NCBI GenBank assembly: GCA_003561145.1
Contig: PWXL01000247.1
Span: 1-17,520, forward strand
DNA: 17,520 bases
Direction: 5' to 3'
Source of the DNA: Candidatus Atribacteria bacterium
Lineage (GTDB): Bacteria; Atribacterota; Atribacteria; Atribacterales; Atribacteraceae
Both the position numbers and the translations under genes were made by a program. Below are positions 14,745 through 17,520 of this stretch, piece after piece; position 1 is the first letter of the stretch, and each line of letters opens with the position of its first letter. The notes beneath the pieces were generated by a model. That model worked only from the letters and a program-made list of their open reading frames with translations, was not told where the DNA came from and ran no database searches.

Positions 14745-15704
14745 TCACCTCCGCCGCAGCCGGGGGTTCACTATGGGATCCAATCCTCTCCCTACCAGGT
14801 AGAAAGCAGCACACAGCAGGGAAATTCCCACTCCTGCGGGTAACCACATCCACCAGTAGCGGGTCATTTGCGGTCCCACCAGGTATCCCGCTCTGCTTGC
14901 GCTGTAGAGCATAATTCCCCAGCTCATGCGGATATGCAGAAAACCGAGCCAGGACAATATGGCCTCGGAAAATATCGCTGCCTGCACGGAGAACATCATA
15001 TAAAGAAAGGAAAGCGAAAGTATGTTGGGGATGACGTGACGGCGGATGATATGGAAATTGCTTCCCCCCGCTACCTTGGCCGCTTCTATGTAGGGTTTGT
15101 TCACAACTCCGAGAGCCTTCGATTTTACAATGAGAGTGGCGCCGCCAAAACCCGATAACAAGCCGATAATAACAGCGAAGCGGAGAAAAGTGATTTCCAT
15201 CATGGCGCTGAGTACCGGTATGAAAGCAAGAAAGGGGAACAGCATCAAGATATTGGCGGTCCTCATAAACACCGTGTCGACAAATCCTCCGTAATAGGCG
15301 GCCACCGCCCCGACTATAGTAGCAATGGAAGCGGTGAAAGTAGCTGCGACCAGTCCCATGGTAAAAGCTACCCGGGTACTGCTCATCATCTGTGAGAGGA
15401 TATCCCGGCCCACCATGTCCGTCCCCAGCGGATGCCGCAGTGTGGGTGCCGACGGATGCCGTGTGATGGTGTCATCAAATCCCACCACGGGATCATACAC
15501 ACTGATATCCTGTCTTATCCACCACGGATACACCGCACCGAACACTCCGAAGGCAATGATAATAACCAACCCCAGCATGCCGATTCTCGCTTCCCTGAAG
15601 AGACGGGTGTTGGTACAGACTGCTTTCCACCACAGGGAAAGCTTCATCTTCCACAGTTGCCGCCCCACCCTTGCTTTACCGTAGGCAATATTTTCCTGTT
15701 CCAA
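14745..15704 (-). CDS. Peptide ABC importer permease, OppC/DppC type
   Basis: A 319-residue inner-membrane permease with six predicted helices: one near residues 41-60, a periplasmic loop with HPLGTDMVGRDILSQ, then helices near 115-138, 152-170, 176-193, 228-250 and 285-303. The ATPase-contacting EAA loop, EAAKVAGGSNFHIIRRHVIPN, lies near 207-227. The cytoplasmic N-terminal ~40 residues are basic and typical of OppC. I start at TTG 15704, eight bases after GGAGG (15717-15713), which overlaps the stop of the upstream permease. Another TTG at 15740 would overlap that gene by 23 bases and lacks a site. No ATG exists before the first membrane helix. Confidence 0.93.
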   Translation of the reverse strand: MEQENIAYGKARVGRQLWKMKLSLWWKAVCTNTRLFREARIGMLGLVIIIAFGVFGAVYPWWIRQDISVYDPVVGFDDTITRHPSAPTLRHPLGTDMVGRDILSQMMSSTRVAFTMGLVAATFTASIATIVGAVAAYYGGFVDTVFMRTANILMLFPFLAFIPVLSAMMEITFLRFAVIIGLLSGFGGATLIVKSKALGVVNKPYIEAAKVAGGSNFHIIRRHVIPNILSLSFLYMMFSVQAAIFSEAILSWLGFLHIRMSWGIMLYSASRAGYLVGPQMTRYWWMWLPAGVGISLLCAAFYLVGRGLDPIVNPRLRRR

Positions 15705-15717
15705 AAGAAGCTCCTCC

Positions 15718-16869
15718 TCAGTAGCGTATGCGCGGATCAAGGACGGCGTATAATATATCTACCGCCAGGTGAGCGAAAAGCACAAATATACCGGTGAATG
15801 CAAAGGTACCCAAAGCCAGGGGCCAATCGTTTGTCTGTACGCTTTTTACCAGGGTTTGACCCATACCCGGCCATGAAAAAATAGTCTCAGTAATAATTCC
15901 ACCGTTAAGGACTGATGCGATAGCTAAAGTAAAACTCGTAACCATGGGTAAAAGAGCCGTCCGAGCGGCATGGCGATCACGTACTTCCCGCTCTGGCAGA
16001 CCCTTGGCCCTGGCAGCCATGACGTAATCTTCCTTGATGGTTTCAAGCATGGAATCACGCATCAAAAGCATGGATCCGGCAAAAGCCCCCGTAGTGAGGG
16101 TAAGAACCGGGAGTGCCATGTGATGAAATATATTCATCGCCAATACAGCCTGACCGGAGGCCACCCACCACACAATGATGATTCCGAGGGTCACCCCCCC
16201 GATGCCCAAGTGGAAGTATTTCCTGGCCTTACGAGTCCTGGAGACCCTATTTCCAAACACCATCGCTATAATCATCACAGCTATGAAAACAGCTGCTGAA
16301 AGAATGATGTAGCCGAAAATTGTGTTGGAGGTCACCTCTACCCCTCTCCACAAACGTGGTGTGATAAACTGGCTGACCGGGAACCATCCCAATCGCATCG
16401 CAAAAAACCAGATTACCAGTAAAGCGTACATGGGCAAAAAAAGCGAGTAGAGAAATACTCCTCCCACCGTCGTCGTGTATTCAAAAACCGTTCCTCTTTT
16501 CCACGCAATAATTTTTCCCAGGGTGAAGCCAAGATAAAAATACCCTACAGTGGCAGTAAAAAACAGTACAAAGGTACGGGGAAGACGCTCCCAGATAATA
16601 TCCCAAACACTACGGGGATAATGGCGAAAAGAATACCCCAAATCCCCCCTCAGGAAATTCGTGATATACCTCGCGTACTGGCTCAGTAGCGGCTGATCCA
16701 CACCGAACCTCTCACGCAGGGCTTGGCGTACTTCAGGCGGTATCTCAGGGCTGATATACATGTTGGTGATATCTCCGGGCATAGCCTGCAGGATAATAAA
16801 CGTGATGGTTATAAAAGCGAATGTCAGACCAACTACCTGCAAAAGCCTCCGCAATACGTACCTTCCCAT
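15718..16869 (-). CDS. Peptide ABC importer permease, OppB/DppB type, enlarged
   Basis: A 383-residue inner-membrane permease. The start MGRYVLRRLLQ, the QAMPGD motif after the first helix and the FGVDQPLLSQY segment are classical for OppB. The EAA loop (YVMAARAKGLPEREVRDRHAARTALLP) is at about 282-308, and the C-terminus ends in LDPRIRY. Family members are usually about 305-340 residues. Here residues about 180-246 form an insertion with two extra hydrophobic stretches (about 184-205 and 219-240) joined by a basic loop, between the fourth standard helix region and the LPVLTL segment. Similar enlarged permeases occur in other bacteria as far as I recall. I choose ATG 16869, with AAAGGAG 12 bases upstream, over ATG 16899, which would add ten charged residues. 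It is followed immediately by the OppC-type permease. Confidence 0.94.
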   Translation of the reverse strand: MGRYVLRRLLQVVGLTFAFITITFIILQAMPGDITNMYISPEIPPEVRQALRERFGVDQPLLSQYARYITNFLRGDLGYSFRHYPRSVWDIIWERLPRTFVLFFTATVGYFYLGFTLGKIIAWKRGTVFEYTTTVGGVFLYSLFLPMYALLVIWFFAMRLGWFPVSQFITPRLWRGVEVTSNTIFGYIILSAAVFIAVMIIAMVFGNRVSRTRKARKYFHLGIGGVTLGIIIVWWVASGQAVLAMNIFHHMALPVLTLTTGAFAGSMLLMRDSMLETIKEDYVMAARAKGLPEREVRDRHAARTALLPMVTSFTLAIASVLNGGIITETIFSWPGMGQTLVKSVQTNDWPLALGTFAFTGIFVLFAHLAVDILYAVLDPRIRY

Positions 16870-16931
16870 GCTCTGAGTATGCTCCTTTCTCCTGCACATT
16901 CCGCTGCATAATTATATGTTCTTGAAACTGA

Positions 16932-16958
16932 AAGCCCCGCCGCAATTGAGCGGGGCTT
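16932..16958 (-). terminator. Intercistronic hairpin between binding protein and permease genes
   Basis: Perfect 9-bp inverted repeat AAGCCCCGC / GCGGGGCTT with a 9-base loop, in the 133-base gap (16870-17002). On the minus strand it is followed by TTTCAGTTTC, a poor uridine tract. It is more likely a partial terminator or a 3'-end-stabilising hairpin than a full stop, because the permease gene has no visible promoter of its own after it. Confidence 0.65.
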
Positions 16959-17002
16959 CAGCGTTACTATAACCTTAACCGCGATTCCTCGAAGAAGCGG
17001 CA

Positions 17003-17520
17003 TTACTGCATGAATTGTACAGTACCCAGCATTCCACCAATAAACTGTAACCCTCCCAGAACTTCGGTAAAGGGAAACACCAGGCGGTCCTCCCGGTATG
17101 CTTCGACAATCTCGGTATCAAAAAGTACGATATAGGGAAGTTCCTCTGCTAAAATTTCCTGTAACCGGAAGCAAATTTTTTGCGCTTCTTCTATGTCGAG
17201 CGTGGCAAGGAATTCTTCCACCAGGGCATCGTATTCCGAATTGACAAATCCCTGCGCGTTGAATCCACCCGGTTCGGTATAACGGGAATGGAAGAACACG
17301 TTGAAATACGTCGGAAAGGCAGGATTCCCGAGACTCCATCCCAACATCCAGGCATCGAAATCCTGCTGGTTGAATACCCTTTCCACGATGAGGCTGAAAT
17401 CGGTAAGACGAGTATGCATGGGTATGCCCACCTCATTTGCCCAGCGTTCAATAAACATGGCAAAGGTGGTGCGCAGGGGATCGTAGGCCTGGCCGGGAGC
17501 CAGAAGCTCAAACTCTTCTA
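17003..17520 (-). CDS. Peptide-binding protein, family 5, C-terminal part
   Basis: The last 171 residues of an extracellular solute-binding protein (SBP_bac_5, OppA/DppA type) that continues beyond the right edge. The frame is open to the window end, so the internal ATG at 17458 is not the start. Visible family features are the FERxx-type IERWANEVGIPMHTR segment, the DFDAWMLGWS motif, an aromatic FHSRYTEPGGFN loop, SEYDALVEEFLATLDIEEAQKICFRLQEILAEELPYIVLFD, and the C-terminal FTEVLGG. The DFDA...GW and LPYIVLF elements are hallmarks of the family's lobe I. It captures the ligand for the permeases encoded next. The signal peptide, and whether it is a lipoprotein, cannot be seen. Confidence 0.95.
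   Translation of the reverse strand, partial: EEFELLAPGQAYDPLRTTFAMFIERWANEVGIPMHTRLTDFSLIVERVFNQQDFDAWMLGWSLGNPAFPTYFNVFFHSRYTEPGGFNAQGFVNSEYDALVEEFLATLDIEEAQKICFRLQEILAEELPYIVLFDTEIVEAYREDRLVFPFTEVLGGLQFIGGMLGTVQFMQ

Noticed and set aside
1..17520. tRNA genes, CRISPR arrays, insertion sequences or long direct repeats
   Set aside because: None seen on reading both strands; gaps between genes are short and contain no cloverleaf, repeat-spacer pattern or transposase remnant.

Overview
The window carries 14 protein-coding genes, one of them cut by the right edge. It shows no RNA genes, insertion sequences, CRISPR arrays or phage genes. Composition is roughly balanced and even, Shine-Dalgarno sites are strong (GGAGG), and ATG, probably TTG and possibly GTG serve as starts, so this is a bacterial chromosome. 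Two tandem M16 peptidases with export signals and an apolipoprotein N-acyltransferase-like protein suggest a two-membrane cell, such as a diderm Firmicute, a spirochaete or a Thermotogota-like lineage. The sequence alone does not fix the phylum.

Left part (1-5000). A cold-shock protein gene points left behind a good promoter. To its right, on the plus strand, a DUF1349 protein gene is followed 27 bases later by an exported VanX-type D-Ala-D-Ala dipeptidase with an extra N-terminal domain. That pair runs tail-to-tail into a minus-strand pair: engB, then an overlapping RNase HI with an unrecognised N-terminal domain. Upstream of engB, on the same strand but behind a separate candidate promoter, is a HAD-IIA phosphatase fused to a Nudix hydrolase.

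Middle part (5000-10110). An Lnt-like membrane acyltransferase/nitrilase on the plus strand ends 10 bases inside a minus-strand PHP-domain phosphoesterase. The PHP gene diverges from a GH65 disaccharide phosphorylase across a 316-base regulatory region that holds an extended -10 promoter, a TATAAT promoter and several TTGCC/GGCAA boxes. The GH65 gene ends 5 bases from the convergent M16 operon.

Right part (10113-17520). A minus-strand operon encodes a peptide/nickel-type ABC importer (binding protein, two permeases, two ATPases) followed by two exported M16 peptidases. Each peptidase start forms a 4-base ATGA overlap with the gene before it. The first peptidase has an intact HxxEH zinc site. 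In the second all three motif residues are replaced, as in the non-catalytic partner of M16 heterodimers. I infer that the operon joins proteolysis outside the cytoplasm to peptide uptake. A 9-bp hairpin between the binding-protein gene and the permeases may set unequal expression.

Nothing here is an obviously new defence or mobile system. The most distinctive items are the M16 pair fused into the importer operon, the HAD-Nudix fusion, the two proteins with unassigned N-terminal domains (RNase HI and VanX-like), and an insertion with two extra membrane helices in the DppB-type permease.
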